Positions 36,320 to 48,406 of a stretch of DNA of 64,000 bases are shown piece after piece. The translations under genes and the position numbers were made by a program. The notes beneath the pieces were generated by a model that saw nothing but the letters and a program-made list of their open reading frames with translations, did not search any database and was not told the DNA's origin. Source of the stretch: Hawksworthiomyces lignivorus (taxonomy: Eukaryota > Ascomycota > Sordariomycetes > Ophiostomatales > Ophiostomataceae); assembly GCA_002917075.1 (NCBI GenBank), contig NTMA01000022.1:186001-250000 (forward strand), in the 5' to 3' direction. Numbering within the stretch: position 1 is the first letter of the stretch; each line of letters opens with the position of its first letter.

Positions 36320-38094
36320 TTACTGGACAGTCACCTGCATGTGGTTCTCCTGGCCTTGCTCTTGGTTGATGTTCTCAACCAATTCCATATTGCCTACTAT
36401 CTTATTCGGAACCAAACCCTGCTCCATCGCAGTGACTGCGTGAGTGAGGCCAGTAGTTTCGAATTTATCAAACTTCCATGCCGGAATTTTGGCTTCAAAT
36501 AGCTGGTCAATCTCTTCCAAATTACGACCCTGTAATTGTTAGCCTTTTCACTTTCTGGCAAAGTTATACGAGCAGGGACTCAACCCACCTTAAGCTCTGG
36601 CATCAGGAACCAGACCCACACAGCACCTGCGAATGAGAATGCCATCCACAGATAGGCAAGCTTCGCGCCGAGATCATTGAGGAGGTATGGCGTTGTATAC
36701 ACAACTACAAAGCTGACAATAACGTTTATGGCCGTAGATGTGGCCATAGTTTTCTCCCGTAGTGCGCCGTTGCCTACCTCAGCTGCTGTGATATACGCCG
36801 CCGGGCCAAGCGACGCATGCAAGATGGCTGCGTAAATAATAAAAGAAGCAACCATACCACTAGTGTCACTGGTAGACGGGTTGGTCTTTGATCCAAGGGC
36901 ACCGATCAATGCTAGGAATACACCTTGTGTCCAGCAGCCGTGGATCGTTACGTCGCGGCGACCAAAGAGATCGAGTGTGATCATTGCAATCAACGCCGTG
37001 ACGACAGAAACGCCGTTATTGATTGCGGCATAAGCGAAAGCCATGTTTCCGAGTCCTTGGGATTTGTAGAACGTTGGTCCGTAGCTACTTGAAAACGTCA
37101 CGCCCGTTAATTGCTGGAGGCACATCAGGCCAATAGCGATGTTCGTGCGGCGGAGGTTGGTCCCCTTGATCAGATCAAGCCAAGGTCCCTTTTTTGTAGT
37201 GGCTGTGGCATCTTCACGCATCGCAGCAATCTCAAGCTCACAGACTCCAGCATCTACATCCTCCTTACGGCGAACCATGCGCAAGACGCGAAGGGCATCA
37301 TCACTGCGGTCTTTAAAAACAAGCCAGCGAGGAGAATCGGGGGTCCAGTAGAGACCGAGAAGAATAATGACGGGCGGGATGACTTGGATAGAGGTGGCAA
37401 TCTGCCAGCCCGTATTATCAAGCCTTGTCGCCAGTGCGTTGTTTACAATGCCGGCAATCAGAGAGCCAAACGTCAAGCAGAGCTGGATAGAGCCGACAAA
37501 GAAACCACGAAGGGCACCGGGAGCGATCTCAGACTGATAGGTCGGGACTACGTTCTCCACCAGGCCAACAGCAACGTATACCAGTAGCCGCCCTACAATG
37601 AATTGGGCAGCAGTATTGCTAGTAACTTGTACTATAATCCAATGATTAGCATCTTCACCAGGTTAAGAAGTCTAAGCATGCCGTATTACTTACCAATGCC
37701 ACCAATTATCTGGACGAAGCAAGTGGCAAACATGGTGTATCGATGGCCGAATCGCTCAATAAGAGGGCCGACCACAATGGAACCAACGAATTTCCCCAGA
37801 AGTGGGAGGCTGTTCATCAAAGAAGTAGTATGGGCTGTAAGAATATACTTTTTCGTAGTCGCATTGTACGTGCCGAATTTTTTGATGAAGGGCGAGAATG
37901 CCTGAACACCGCCAAACGAAGCCGAATCACTTGGACTAGGTCAGATCGTACTCTACTAATAGGAACCAATACGTGACATACTATCCAAAGAATACGCTGC
38001 CGAGTGCGTAAATGATGCAAATAAGCATCAGTCGAGGCGTAGCTGTCTTGAAAGCAGCTTTGCCGACGAAGATTGTTCCGCGGCCACCAGCCAT
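36320..38094 (-). CDS. MFS sugar transporter (hexose/disaccharide type)
   Basis: Four exons: 37982..38094, 37694..37929, 36589..37631, 36320..36529. Introns are 52, 62 and 59 bp; the product is 533 residues. Family marks are FGYDSASFGGVQAF after helix one, IERFGHRYTM between helices two and three, GRLLVYVAVGLVENVVPTYQ in helix four and ALRGFFVGSIQL. PDSPRWLVFKDR comes before the central loop, CLQQLTGVTFSSSYGPTFY in helix seven, DLFGRRDV between helices eight and nine, and PELKGRNLEEIDQLFE after helix twelve. These are the sugar-porter signatures of proton-coupled importers at the plasma membrane; the subgroup resembles fungal alpha-glucoside/hexose permeases, substrate uncertain. Promoter DNA contains a T29 tract on the coding strand. 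Confidence 0.94.
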
Positions 38095-38246
38095 TATGCT
38101 TGTGAGGTCCTCTTTAGACGGCTACGCAATGCTAACAGCTGATTATCTGTGCCGAGTTTTAGGTTCTTTATAATATCGATTTAACATAAGATTGTTGACG
38201 AATAAGTGAAGAGAACACGAAATTATGGCGGATCAAAATCCATGCC

Positions 38247-38279
<33 letters not shown>

Positions 38280-39119
38280 GGACTTAGTCTTGTTGCATGT
38301 GCTACACCTTTGATATAAGTGGGAAATGTATCTCCGAACACATTCCTCATTATTAGCACTGATTGGATAGCTATTAGATGACTTTAGAGCAGTCATAGAA
38401 GAATTCTGAACCACCTCATGGTGCTCACCGCTCCTGAGCCATTAGATGCAACTCCGCACGTCCACAGCTACTCGGTGTCGGACGAAGCGGGAGAAGATGA
38501 GGGGGTGCGAGTTGTTAGCCTTCCTTAGTGCGAGCACATCACGACGCTACCTGGCCACTTGACCTGTCTTCGCTCATCAAGTCTGCTCCTTTTTGTGGCA
38601 GTTGCCGAACACTAAACTGACCAAGCCGACGGGTCGGCAATCAACGATTCTCCCCGCAACAACAGAACGAACCTTGATCTGAAGTCGCGCGTCAGAGCCG
38701 AAGATATTTGCCTTATTCTCAAGAGATTCCTGGGTTCCACTAAGAAATCTTTGTTTAATAAGTATCTAAGTATCTGGTGAAGACATTTCTAGGATGTCTA
38801 TTTTTTTCAATCTGCTAGGGAATCAAGCTGAAAGCACATTGATCATTGCAAATCATTGAAGCTACCAGCCACCTTCCAATTGCCAAGCCCAAGCTTGTTT
38901 TTGCTAGCGTGTTCATACCACACCAGTATTTCTCTGAAGGGATTTACTTCGACGGCCTACATTGAAAAGTCACCGATATCGGGTTTTCCAATTTCCGAAG
39001 TCTAATCATTGTCGCGAATTGCAAAAGCTTTAGGCGATAGGAACTCTATATCGGAGTGGGAGAATGAAAATACCCATATTTGCTTTGCAAACTCTGTTTC
39101 AGGAGCGTTGAAAAAGAGC
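38095..39119. other. divergent intergenic region
   Basis: 1 kb between the divergent sugar porter and FAD oxidoreductase, so both promoters lie here. The 29-bp adenine run at 38247-38275 is its most prominent feature. Confidence 0.55.
38247..38275. repeat. poly(dA:dT) tract, 29 bp
   Basis: Uninterrupted A29, about 155 bp upstream of the sugar-porter start. Poly(dA:dT) tracts in fungal promoters exclude nucleosomes. A retroposon tail is an alternative, but no attached element or target-site duplication is seen. Confidence 0.85.
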
Positions 39120-41028
39120 ATGATATCAAAGACACACTTCGACCTGGTCGTTTACGGCTCAACATCTGCTGCAGTAGCAGCTGCGATACAGGCTGCTAGA
39201 TTAAACCGCTACGTAGCACTTATCTCGCCTCAAGAACACATCGGTATTTAACAAATTCTAAGATTCGCAACTAAGCTACATTACTGACAGATTGCGTTAG
39301 GAGGTATACAAATTGAGGGCTTGGGTGGCTCAGACATCGACAATCAGGCCGAGTTTCAAAACAGCACTACTTTAGGAGGCATCAACCTCCAGCTCCACGA
39401 ACGCATTAGTCAGCACTATGGCCGTCTCGCGAGGCTTAAGGAAGTTGTGTCGAAGAGAATAAAAGACCCCAGTGTTTGGAGGTTCGAGTCTAAGGTTGCC
39501 GAGCAAATAATTTCAAAGTGGCTGGCGAAGTATCCCTCTATTACAGTAATTAAGGTTTGTACCTAGACCACACCATAAAGAACCTTCTCGCTCCACAAGA
39601 TACTGAACAGTTGCCCTAGTCTGCAATTCTAGAAGGAGATGGCGTTCAAAAAGAAGGCACGAAAGTAAAGGCTATAAAGCTTGAGAATGGACAAACAGTT
39701 AATGCAGATGTAAGTTTTTTTTTTTTTCTTGGCACCTCGGTAGAGGCAATGTTGACGCAAGGCAGTTCTTTCTTGAAGCATCTTATGAAGGTGATCTCCT
39801 AGCGGCTACAGGTGTCACCACCGTGTATGGTAGGGAGGCTCGTTCGACATTCAACGAATCTTTGGCTGGTGTCCGTGACTATACGCCGTACCGTCAGCTC
39901 GATGTGCAAATTGATCCTTTTGTCCGACCAGGTGAACCTAGCAGCGGTCTCCTTCATGGCATTTCTCCGGAGCCATTTGGCAATGCCGGAGACGGAGACT
40001 TTCATCTACAGGCATTTTCCTACCGGTTACCCATCACCGATGACCCTGCCAACCGCATTCCTTTCGAAAAACCGAAAGGCTATGATCCTGCCCATTTTGA
40101 GTTGCACAGGCGATTTCTGAAAGCCGGCGGTTATATGTATAAACCTACAATTAAAATCCCTAATAGGAAGACCGACCTCATCGGTTCAGAGGCTCCACTG
40201 GCAACAGATTTGCTTGGCATGAACGATGATTGGCCAATAGCGTCATATGCTCAGCGAAAAACCATTCTCGAAGAAACCGCTGTGTTTACGAAGGGGTTAA
40301 TGTGGTTTTTTGCCAATGATGAAGCAGTTCCGGTAGCTACTTACGTCCCGCTCATGCCCTGATTGTATATGGCTTGTCCTAACATAGTATGCAGGAGGAG
40401 TATCGTAGAGAGTGGGCGCGTTTTGGCTACTGCCGTGATGAGTTCCCGGACAATGACCACTTTCCGCGGCAACTGTACGTCCGCGATGCAAGACGCATGG
40501 TCTCTGACTATGTCATTACCGAGCATACGGCTTCCCGAGATGGCGGCGAGCCACATGTGCCAGACCCAGTTGCCGTTGCCTACTGGCCAACGGACACGCA
40601 CAGTGTTCGCCGCATTCTACGAGATGGTCGTCCGCATAATGAAGGCTTCATCTTCAAAGATGGGCACAAGTGGCGGCCGTTCGGAATCGCGTATCGAGCG
40701 CTCACACCCTGCCGGGCTGAAGCTTCCAATGTGCTTTCAGCGACATGTCCTAGTGCTTCCCATGTGGGCTTTGGTAAGTCATCAGTATGAAGAACTTGAC
40801 GGTACGACCACTATAGTGACACGTTTTCTTTCCAAAGGAGCCGTAAGACTTGAACACCAGTTCTATGCCCTGGGCCAGGTTTGTGCAAATGCAATAGATA
40901 TCGCGCTGATGGATAGATTGGATGTCCAAGATGTTTCTTACCCGGCATTACGAAGTAGGCTGGAGGACCAAGGGGTAGTTGTTGACGTAACTTCAGTTGG
41001 TGCACCCAATTTTCCTGATGAGAACTAG
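39120..41028 (+). CDS. FAD-dependent oxidoreductase (FAD_oxidored family)
   Basis: Six exons: 39120..39243, 39301..39554, 39620..39709, 39766..40332, 40395..40773, 40838..41028, 534 residues. The N-terminus reads FDLVVYGSTSAAVAAAIQAA then GGIQIEGLGGSDID, the nucleotide-binding region of this family. FLEASYEGDLLAATGV and EEYRREWARFGYCRDEF, RQLYVRDARRMVSDYVITE are strongly conserved blocks. LEHQFYALGQVCANAID ends the flavin domain. Exon four's donor (40333 or a few codons later) is uncertain. Homologues occur beside carbohydrate-use genes in bacteria and fungi, but substrates are mostly unknown. There is no signal peptide, so probably intracellular. Divergent from a sugar porter, which could be functionally meaningful (inference). 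Confidence 0.88.
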
Positions 41029-41347
41029 ATCTGGCTGTGGTATGGTTCATAAAATTATCGGAGTGCACTTAGACTGATATGCACATTAAACTTCAGAAAC
41101 ATATCATCTACCACATTGTGGGCAGTCTGAGGAATCCTTTTAAAATGTTACTTTGGATTTCTTTTCTTTTTCCAAAAGCGATTGATGTAGTGAAAAGGCT
41201 TTCTATTAATATTTACAAAGGGCCAATTCTCTAAAATTTTTTTGTTTCCTGCCATCCTTGCCCAATGTGACTTCGCTATAGGGTATCATACATTGTCAAT
41301 GCATTTCACATGGGCGACCAACCAAAAAAAAAAGGGGGGGGGGATTA
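41029..41347. other. convergent spacer with A10G10 tract
   Basis: About 320 bp between converging stop codons. It ends in ten A (41324-41333) followed by ten G (41334-41343), immediately beyond the receptor stop codon. Confidence 0.6.
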
Positions 41348-42704
41348 TTAATGAGAGTCAGCCTTTATCCGGCTCTGGTAAATACTTGACTCCTGCTCGC
41401 CAGCCCACCTCTCTGCCGTGACGATCCCTCGCTCGCTGTCACCGTCGACGTCGGTGGAGTTGTCTAGCTTGATCGCGCCGTTACCGCTACGGGTCATGGA
41501 TTGACCAAAGGTACGTAGGTGGTAAGAGCCGTCAGCTTTCGAGCCAGTCTTGCGGTCGGTAGAGAGATCCGAGAACACGCCAATCTTGCGCATCAACGGC
41601 CGCAGGGCAGCTAGTGCTGCAGCGAAGATGCTGAGGGCAATTTCAAGGATAGAGCTAATAACAGGTTAGCATCGGCACACAAGGCAAAAGGTGTGAAGAG
41701 CTAGCTGGTCAACTTACTAAATGGTAGCCTCGACAGTTGTGTTGATAACCTGGGCAGCTGCAAGGCCACCTGTTGTTGACATGTTTTGAATCACGACGAC
41801 ATACTTAAGACGGATGATGGTGGCCACAGAACTCCTAGAGACAAGACATGAGTCAGAAGGGATCAAAGAAACGGCAGGAACACAACCAAGGGCAATCCAC
41901 ATACACTGCGCCGAGACCCAGCAAGAACATGACGCTGATTTTGACCTTCGTGGAGATATTCGTCTTCCAAAGCATGTACACAGGAAGAAGCTAATCGATG
42001 GTTAGCAGGGCCGACGGAAAGTACTGTGTGAACGCAATTGACTTACAGCAGTGAACCAGCTACTGAACACGTCCTCGATCGACAACGCCAGCGCCGCCTG
42101 ACCGATGATCGATGTGTTGATGCATTTGCCATTTCCTACGCCCCAGGCTACTGACAGCGGCCGGCACTGCAATGCGAAAATGAGGGTCAACACGACAGTG
42201 AAGACGCTGATAATAACCATTACCGCAATTAGGCCGTAGCGAGCGATTAACATGTCCGACCGGGTAGTCAAGCGCAGCAGGACCAGCGCTACGGCCAGCT
42301 TTGTGATGCCAGAGGCGATGATGTAGAGCAGTTGAGCAATGGTAAAGTACTAGTCCTTGGTTACTATCGCATGTGATCATTGGCGGGTCATCTCTCCGGC
42401 TTACCTTTGCCGCATTGATCGGATCAAACCACGGCTGAGGTGCAGCAGCACCTATGCCATAATGAACAGCCTTCATCTCGAAGGCCCCGAAGATGATGAA
42501 GCCGATCTGGCAAGTTAGATAGGTTCCATATCGTTAACTAGCAGTATCTGAGATTCTACTACACACCAGTGAGACAACCATTAGACCGTCATCGTAGCCG
42601 ACTGACTTTGTCGACAGCCGCGTGAACAAACGCAGGCCGACGACGATCGAGTTGAGCACCAAGAAGGTGATGATGAGGGGATAGTAAGCATCGGCTGCCG
42701 TCAT
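41348..42704 (-). CDS. fungal rhodopsin-like seven-helix integral membrane protein
   Basis: Six exons: 42567..42704, 42405..42506, 42047..42349, 41905..41990, 41718..41834, 41348..41654, 350 residues; introns 55-70 bp. The order of features fits the fungal rhodopsin/SAT20-Pth11-like membrane domain. LRLFTRLSTKSVGYDDGLMV is the family's conserved Asp-rich loop. HYGIGAAAPQPWFDP and LYIIASGITKLAVALVLLRL follow, then LQCRPLSVAWGVGNGKCIN, SSWFTALLPVYMLWKTN and IRLKYVV. A hydrophilic tail of about 90 residues rich in Ser, Asp and Arg follows helix seven. It has no CFEM domain. Related proteins are poorly characterised; some are host-surface sensors in pathogens. Receptor function is inferred. Confidence 0.88.
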
Positions 42705-44719
42705 TGTCGGTTTGCGTCTATGATATGTTGGATGCTGAACATCGAGAAGAGAGAAACAAAGACAAGAGGTTGAATGACTCGGCCGACGTTTCCCTTTTAG
42801 AATAATCTGTATTTCATCTCATAGGCCTTCCAGCTCGTCAGCCTTTTACAGCCCCATTTGCCGGCCTCCTTGGTTTCGGTACCGCAAGGTTATGTTTAAA
42901 TGCCTGGAATGTCCTTGGAAAGAAAAATACAAAATTTAAACAGGCTGCTCCATGCGAAGACTGCGAGGTAGCATGGTAACAAAATTACCTCAGTTGTCTT
43001 CAACAGGGGGCTGCATGGCCCTGTCAGGGGCATGACGAGGAATTTTCCAAGTCAAAACCTGGGACGCTATATTTCTGGTTGACCTGTGAGGCAACCCCAC
43101 GCGATGTTTATGAGCCGAGAGCACCTCATTTTTCTAATAGGGGGAAACAAAATACCGGAGTTAGTACAAAGTATTCCAGGCAAGGTACGTGCTGTTAGTC
43201 TGTGCTTTTATCCGTCTACGTATGTAGTAAGAGGCAAAAGACTGACAGTAGAGTCCACCATTTGACATGGACGAATTAATCTATCCACTTAACCAATAAA
43301 TGCTTCATGTGTTCATGACCATAATTGTATAGAGAGAATATTTTTACGCCTAGGCATAGGTTACCCTACCGATCCAGTACCAAATTCCTTAACTGAAAAC
43401 GGGTGCCGCCTTCCGGGATCAGCCGATTTTCAACGGAGAGGAAGAAAAAGGGACCAAAAAAAAAAAACTTTCATGTCTTCACTTGTCTCTTGACTGTGGG
43501 TTACTATTTTTACTAAATGGTAGTTATTGGCATTCTCTTTTTTGCCCGCATTTTCAGTCGGACAAACTGTGGGCTGCGTTTTTCAGTTTTTGCGGTTCTC
43601 TTCTCCTCTTTCTCCAGGAGATCTCCACGTCTGTTGTAACCGAGGACACGAATATACCAACTAGCAGCCGACGATGCTACCCCAGGAACCTGATTTCTCA
43701 CAAAATTTTCAATAACCGTTACTACTAAAACCCAGCCTAGCGGTCTAGCGCTGTCGGGGGCCCCATTCCGGACGTTTCGTGACAAGCCAAGCCCAACCGT
43801 CTGTGGGTACTTAAGCAAGTACAAGTAAATGGCCTAGTTTGCTAGGTGCAACCGCCCGTATAGCCGACTTGCCTCGCTTGCTAAAGCATTAATCTTCTGT
43901 CAGAAAATGCAGGGGTGCTGTATCGTCCGCTTTAACTGACAGGGTACACGCGATCGGTTGTCCTTCAAACAGGTCCGTCGTACGTTACCGTACGAGTGGC
44001 TTCGCCGCAATAACTCAGGACTCCTGAGCTATCCTGCCGTTGGAAAAGATCGTCGGCTAACGGGTTCTTACCGTTACTTCGCTTGCACCCGCAGGCGAAT
44101 CCAGGTCAGGTACAAGCCAAGCCCGCCATTTCGAACCACAACATCAATACGCAGTAATATATTGCACTACCAAAACTCTCCTGGACAAATTTAAATCTAC
44201 TGGCTCTGGCACCTCATTTTCTGGATTGATTGAAGTTTTCCCTACATAAGTACGCAATACCTATGCGGGACTCGAAAGCTCCGTTTAAAATGCTGCTCTT
44301 CTGGGGTTTTGGCCAGACACCTCCTGCCCAAGACTGGTATAGCCAGACAAGTGTCCTGCTAGTATATTCTGTCCATATGTCGAATGGAATGCTGCATGTG
44401 GTAAACGCTGAATACTGACACGAAAGTGGACGGCGGTGTGCTCCACGCCTAGTTTGTCATAAAATGACACTCGTTTCACAAGATAAGAGGTGGACCTGGC
44501 AGAAGCACAGGGCACCGTTGCTACCCTTTGCTCCCTTCTGCTGTCCCTGTATGCCATCGCCTTCAAGCACAAATACTCCGTACGGTCTCATCACCCAAGC
44601 TTTTAGTACGTAGACAGTACAACCGTTGCTGTTCAGATCAACAAACCAAGTATTCTGCAATCTTAGTTTAGAATCATTTTATTTCATCCATCCTCCATAC
44701 TACTCTAAAAATCATCAAA
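42705..44719. other. divergent intergenic region
   Basis: 2 kb between the receptor and the kinase-like gene. Open frames at 43483-43824 and 43958-44572 have no coherent protein features. A TACTCCGTACGG motif lies near 44571, about 150 bp before the kinase-like start. Confidence 0.5.
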
Positions 44720-45826
44720 ATGGGTTCCAACGCTGCTCTCGTGATGCCCAACGCCCCTGAGGAGGTCACCCTCGGATGGATCCAGCACATCTTTGACGAC
44801 CAGAGCATCTCCGACTTCACAATCACGGACAAGCGTCTGTTTGAGACGACAAGCAAGCTCTACATCACGCTATCCTACAAAGATGGCGAGGACTCAGCGG
44901 AAAAGCCGAAGCACGTTCTACTCAAGGGCGGCTTCAGCCCCGCAATGTTTGCCACTCCCGGTTACAAGCAGATCCTCTTGCAAGTATACACGCGCGAGGT
45001 AGACTTCTTCAACCATGTGGTCGCAACGCTCCCCAAGGGTGATAACACTCTAGAGGTGCCTAAGGCGTACTGGGCAGGCGCCACGGAGGAACAAGCTATC
45101 GTCGCTCTTGAGGATCTGGCCGCGGCAGGCTACTCGTTCGGAGACCCGACGCGCACATACGGACTGGCGTCGGTCAAGTCGGGTGTGGTGCAGCTGGCGG
45201 CACTGCACGCCAAGACATGGGGCTGGGAGACCACACCCGAGACCAACGCGTGGCTGCAGGTGCCCATCTACGACGTGACTATGCGCGGCCTGGTGGGCAT
45301 GTGGGACGCTCTGGTTCTCGGCGAGGACCGGCCGCCGCTGCCAAGCATCATCCGCGACTCGCGCGAGCGCACCGCGAAGGCGCTGGAGACGTATTTCGCC
45401 ACGCGCAACCAGCGTTTCCGCTGCCTGGTGCACGGTGACCCGCACAGCGGCAACACCTACCTGGACGCGCAGGGCAATGTGCACTTCCTTGACTGGCAGA
45501 TCACTCACATCGGCACTGCCTTCCACGACGTCACCTACTTTGCCGTCAGCATGCTGACGATCGAGGAGCGTCGCGAGCACGAGCTTGAGGTGATCGACCA
45601 CTATCTGGCCGCTCTTGAGCGTTTCGGCGGGCCGAAGCTGACGCGCGACGAGGTCATGATCGACTACCGCAAGGCCCTGATCACGGGTCTCGGCTGGGTG
45701 CTGACGCCGCACCACATGCAGAAGAAGGAGCGTGTGGCCGCCATGGTCGAGCGCTACGCGGCGGCCATTGTGGACCATAAGACTATTGAGCTCCTCACGG
45801 AGGAGGATACGAGCGAGGCCGCGTAA
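44720..45826 (+). CDS. APH/CHK-type small-molecule kinase (ecdysteroid-kinase-like)
   Basis: Single-exon gene for 368 residues with markedly GC-rich codons. The N-lobe contains VLLKGGFSP, with the lysine expected to hold ATP phosphates, and later AIVALEDLAAAGYSF as hinge. The catalytic loop is CLVHGDPHSGNTYLD (HxDxxxxN) and the metal-binding segment is VHFLDWQITHIG, both typical of aminoglycoside-phosphotransferase-fold kinases, especially the CHK/ecdysteroid-kinase branch. These phosphorylate hydroxyl groups of small molecules such as choline, antibiotics or steroids; the acceptor here is unknown. No neighbour suggests a pathway. The ATG is preceded by CATCAAA, an acceptable fungal start context. 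Confidence 0.9.
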   Translation: MGSNAALVMPNAPEEVTLGWIQHIFDDQSISDFTITDKRLFETTSKLYITLSYKDGEDSAEKPKHVLLKGGFSPAMFATPGYKQILLQVYTREVDFFNHVVATLPKGDNTLEVPKAYWAGATEEQAIVALEDLAAAGYSFGDPTRTYGLASVKSGVVQLAALHAKTWGWETTPETNAWLQVPIYDVTMRGLVGMWDALVLGEDRPPLPSIIRDSRERTAKALETYFATRNQRFRCLVHGDPHSGNTYLDAQGNVHFLDWQITHIGTAFHDVTYFAVSMLTIEERREHELEVIDHYLAALERFGGPKLTRDEVMIDYRKALITGLGWVLTPHHMQKKERVAAMVERYAAAIVDHKTIELLTEEDTSEAA

Positions 45827-48406
45827 GGCTATGCACTTATGGGCACAGGTTGTATGATGGATAACATGAAATGTATGGACACGATGATTTGGTACGGCAG
45901 GGATCTATAGGGAGGAGCTGTCTTCGGCCCCTATGTAAATGAAGAGTTTTTCTACTTCTAGCGGGGACAGTCTTCGGTTGTCTTTTCATTCTTCATAGCT
46001 TTAGCATTGCACGCGAATTTCAGAAGGCATTATTGCGCTTGCTCTCTTGTTACCTCTAGAATCCGAAGCACGCTAACTCCATGTTGACATTTTGTCGAAT
46101 TGCCGCCAGTGGTCATGTGTGCATTACGCATCTTGACGATATACGCCTACTGCTAGTTATTCTGTCTTTTCGAACGTAGTTTAGCTAGTTGTGGTTAAGA
46201 GACAAAAAGGGGCTAACCGCAGGAATGCGATTGGGTGCTAGAGGGATCTGCAAAAAAGATCGACAGGAGCTCAAGCTAGGTTCTTTCCGCTGGTTTACCA
46301 GCCCCAGAACAGCAATTTCTAGGTGTATTCGCCTGCAAAATGCCGGCAAATGTTATACGGAGTAGTTACTCCGTAAAGAAAAGAAAGAGATCGTCGTTAA
46401 AACGTTTCTTCCCTCCATATTTAGGAGTTCGAGAACGGGCAGCAGTTCGCCGGACAAAGGTTTGCACCAAACTCGTACAAAGCTTAACTTGACACCAGCA
46501 GTCACCCAAATGAATCTACAGTTATTTCTATTGGTTATTAATATAAGTTGACGTCGCTGGGTTGAATAAACGCCTACAATACACATAAATCAATAACATG
46601 TAGCATACTTGGCATATTTATTTTATTACATTTTAATATATAACCACCCGAACTAGGCACTCTATTGTGTATGGAATAATATAATTATTATAATTAGATG
46701 ACCGCTGCAGGCGTTGCAGGGCTTTCTATTGTATCGTCACAGAACGCTCTAGGTGATGAAATAGACAGACATCCCGTCAATTTTGACAGACCCACCAAAA
46801 ACCCAAGAAATTTTGGGTTGGAAAACTTTTGACGGGTAGGCTAGCTTGCTGTCACATAGTAACCACTTCCAAACTGTCATCAGGGGACCTTCGTTTACTT
46901 TTTTGAAAAAGGAATTTACTAAATTTTAGACCCATTTTTTTGCGACCAGCTAATCTTGGCTGTGTTGCAGTAGACGCTTCACCGTACTACTTGCTTACCA
47001 TATAAGGCATACCGCTACGAGTGATCGGCAGTCGAAAGCACCATATCTATGTACGGAGAATACGTCAGCTGAATGTCATTTATTTTCAGATAGAGTCTAG
47101 ATGTTCTCTATGCGGTAATTTATTGAGCTGTATCCTTGCCTCATCCCATCGAATCTTAGTACTGTTTCAGGGATGCCTTACGTGATACACTATCAAAAGT
47201 AGACAGTGGGTGCTCGCCTGGTGTTTGTCTTGAACTTTGCCAGAATGTACACAGGCGTTAACAATAGTCAGACACTTTCTTATCACAGTCACTTACCAGG
47301 TCAGGATGGTGAGGCACTTTCTGGAATCTGATTATTTCGCCTTGTCATATGGAGTAATCTCAGAGTCGTTCAAGGTCTGCAAAAGGGGCTGGGAAGACGA
47401 AGATGGCGTATCAGAACTCACGTCGTGGCATGCAAGGGCTCAAGAAGCGAGGTAAGAAACACGTTGGAGAGTTGACTAGAACAGTAGGGAGCTATGGACT
47501 TGGGAGTTTAGAGAAAGATTGAGTAAAGTGATAAAAGAAAGACGAATGTGAACTTGAGCATCAGAAAAGTGATGATGCGGTGATAGAAATGCAAACATAA
47601 CAAAAGCTAACACTAATACATCTATGAGAAACCTGTCTTCCGTTTACAGACATCCTGCACCTTTATAATACGAGGGATCACCTCGCCTAAGCCGCTGTCA
47701 AAGATTGAAGGGCTCGATCAAAACAGAGAGATAGATTTAGCAACGACGGAAATCCGCCTTTCTCGCAAGATCAACTTCGATGTGCAACGCGGACGCTTCA
47801 CGTCTCTAAAAACTATTGACTCGCCCATAGCTGAAGCCGCAATGAAGGCAAGCTCAGTTCGATAGTCTGACATCGATGCCAGCTATTGTATCACCGGTAT
47901 AATCGCTAGAAACCGATATAATAACAGGCGACACTATCACTAAGGTCATGCTTTCGATGGAAGAGGAATACCATCTGGTGTCTTTGAGCTGATCGCTCAG
48001 TTGGTATATCTACATAATTAGTTGTATGATGTCTCTCTCGGCCGAATACAGTAACTCTTAGAATATGCTAAGCTGCCTTCCGTACTAAGCATCTAAATTG
48101 GCCCTTGTCGGCGAGACAAAATTAATTAGCATATAAATATAAAAGTAAACAGGAGGCTCCTAAACAAGATCCAATTCTCAGGTTAGACTCGTTTATGTAC
48201 AGGTTCATAAGGTACTACGCTTATCAATACTTAATAAACTGTTACTTCAAGTGTCGATTTGAGTCACCGCGATATTTTTTTCAAAATATCCATCATACTT
48301 CTCAGTATGTCTAGATCCTAGAATAAGGTTGAATTTTTTTTGAATTGATTTTATCGCTAAAAAATAATAATAATAAAATAATAAAAAAATTATAATATAC
48401 TCTATG
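45827..48406. other. long AT-rich intergenic region
   Basis: 2.6 kb, the longest stretch without a gene. A perfect 9-bp inverted repeat, TACGGAGTA-GT-TACTCCGTA, lies at 46356-46375. AT-simple sequence with AATAAT repeats is at 48355-48400, next to the nitroreductase stop. Small frames are unconvincing. Confidence 0.55.
46356..46375. repeat. TACGGAGTA inverted repeat
   Basis: Two perfect 9-bp arms separated by GT. Single arms of this motif recur elsewhere in the window. Confidence 0.8.

Noticed and set aside
45050..45778. 242-residue minus-strand open frame opposite the APH-type kinase
   Set aside because: Shadow of a GC-rich gene; the plus-strand protein has the catalytic motifs.
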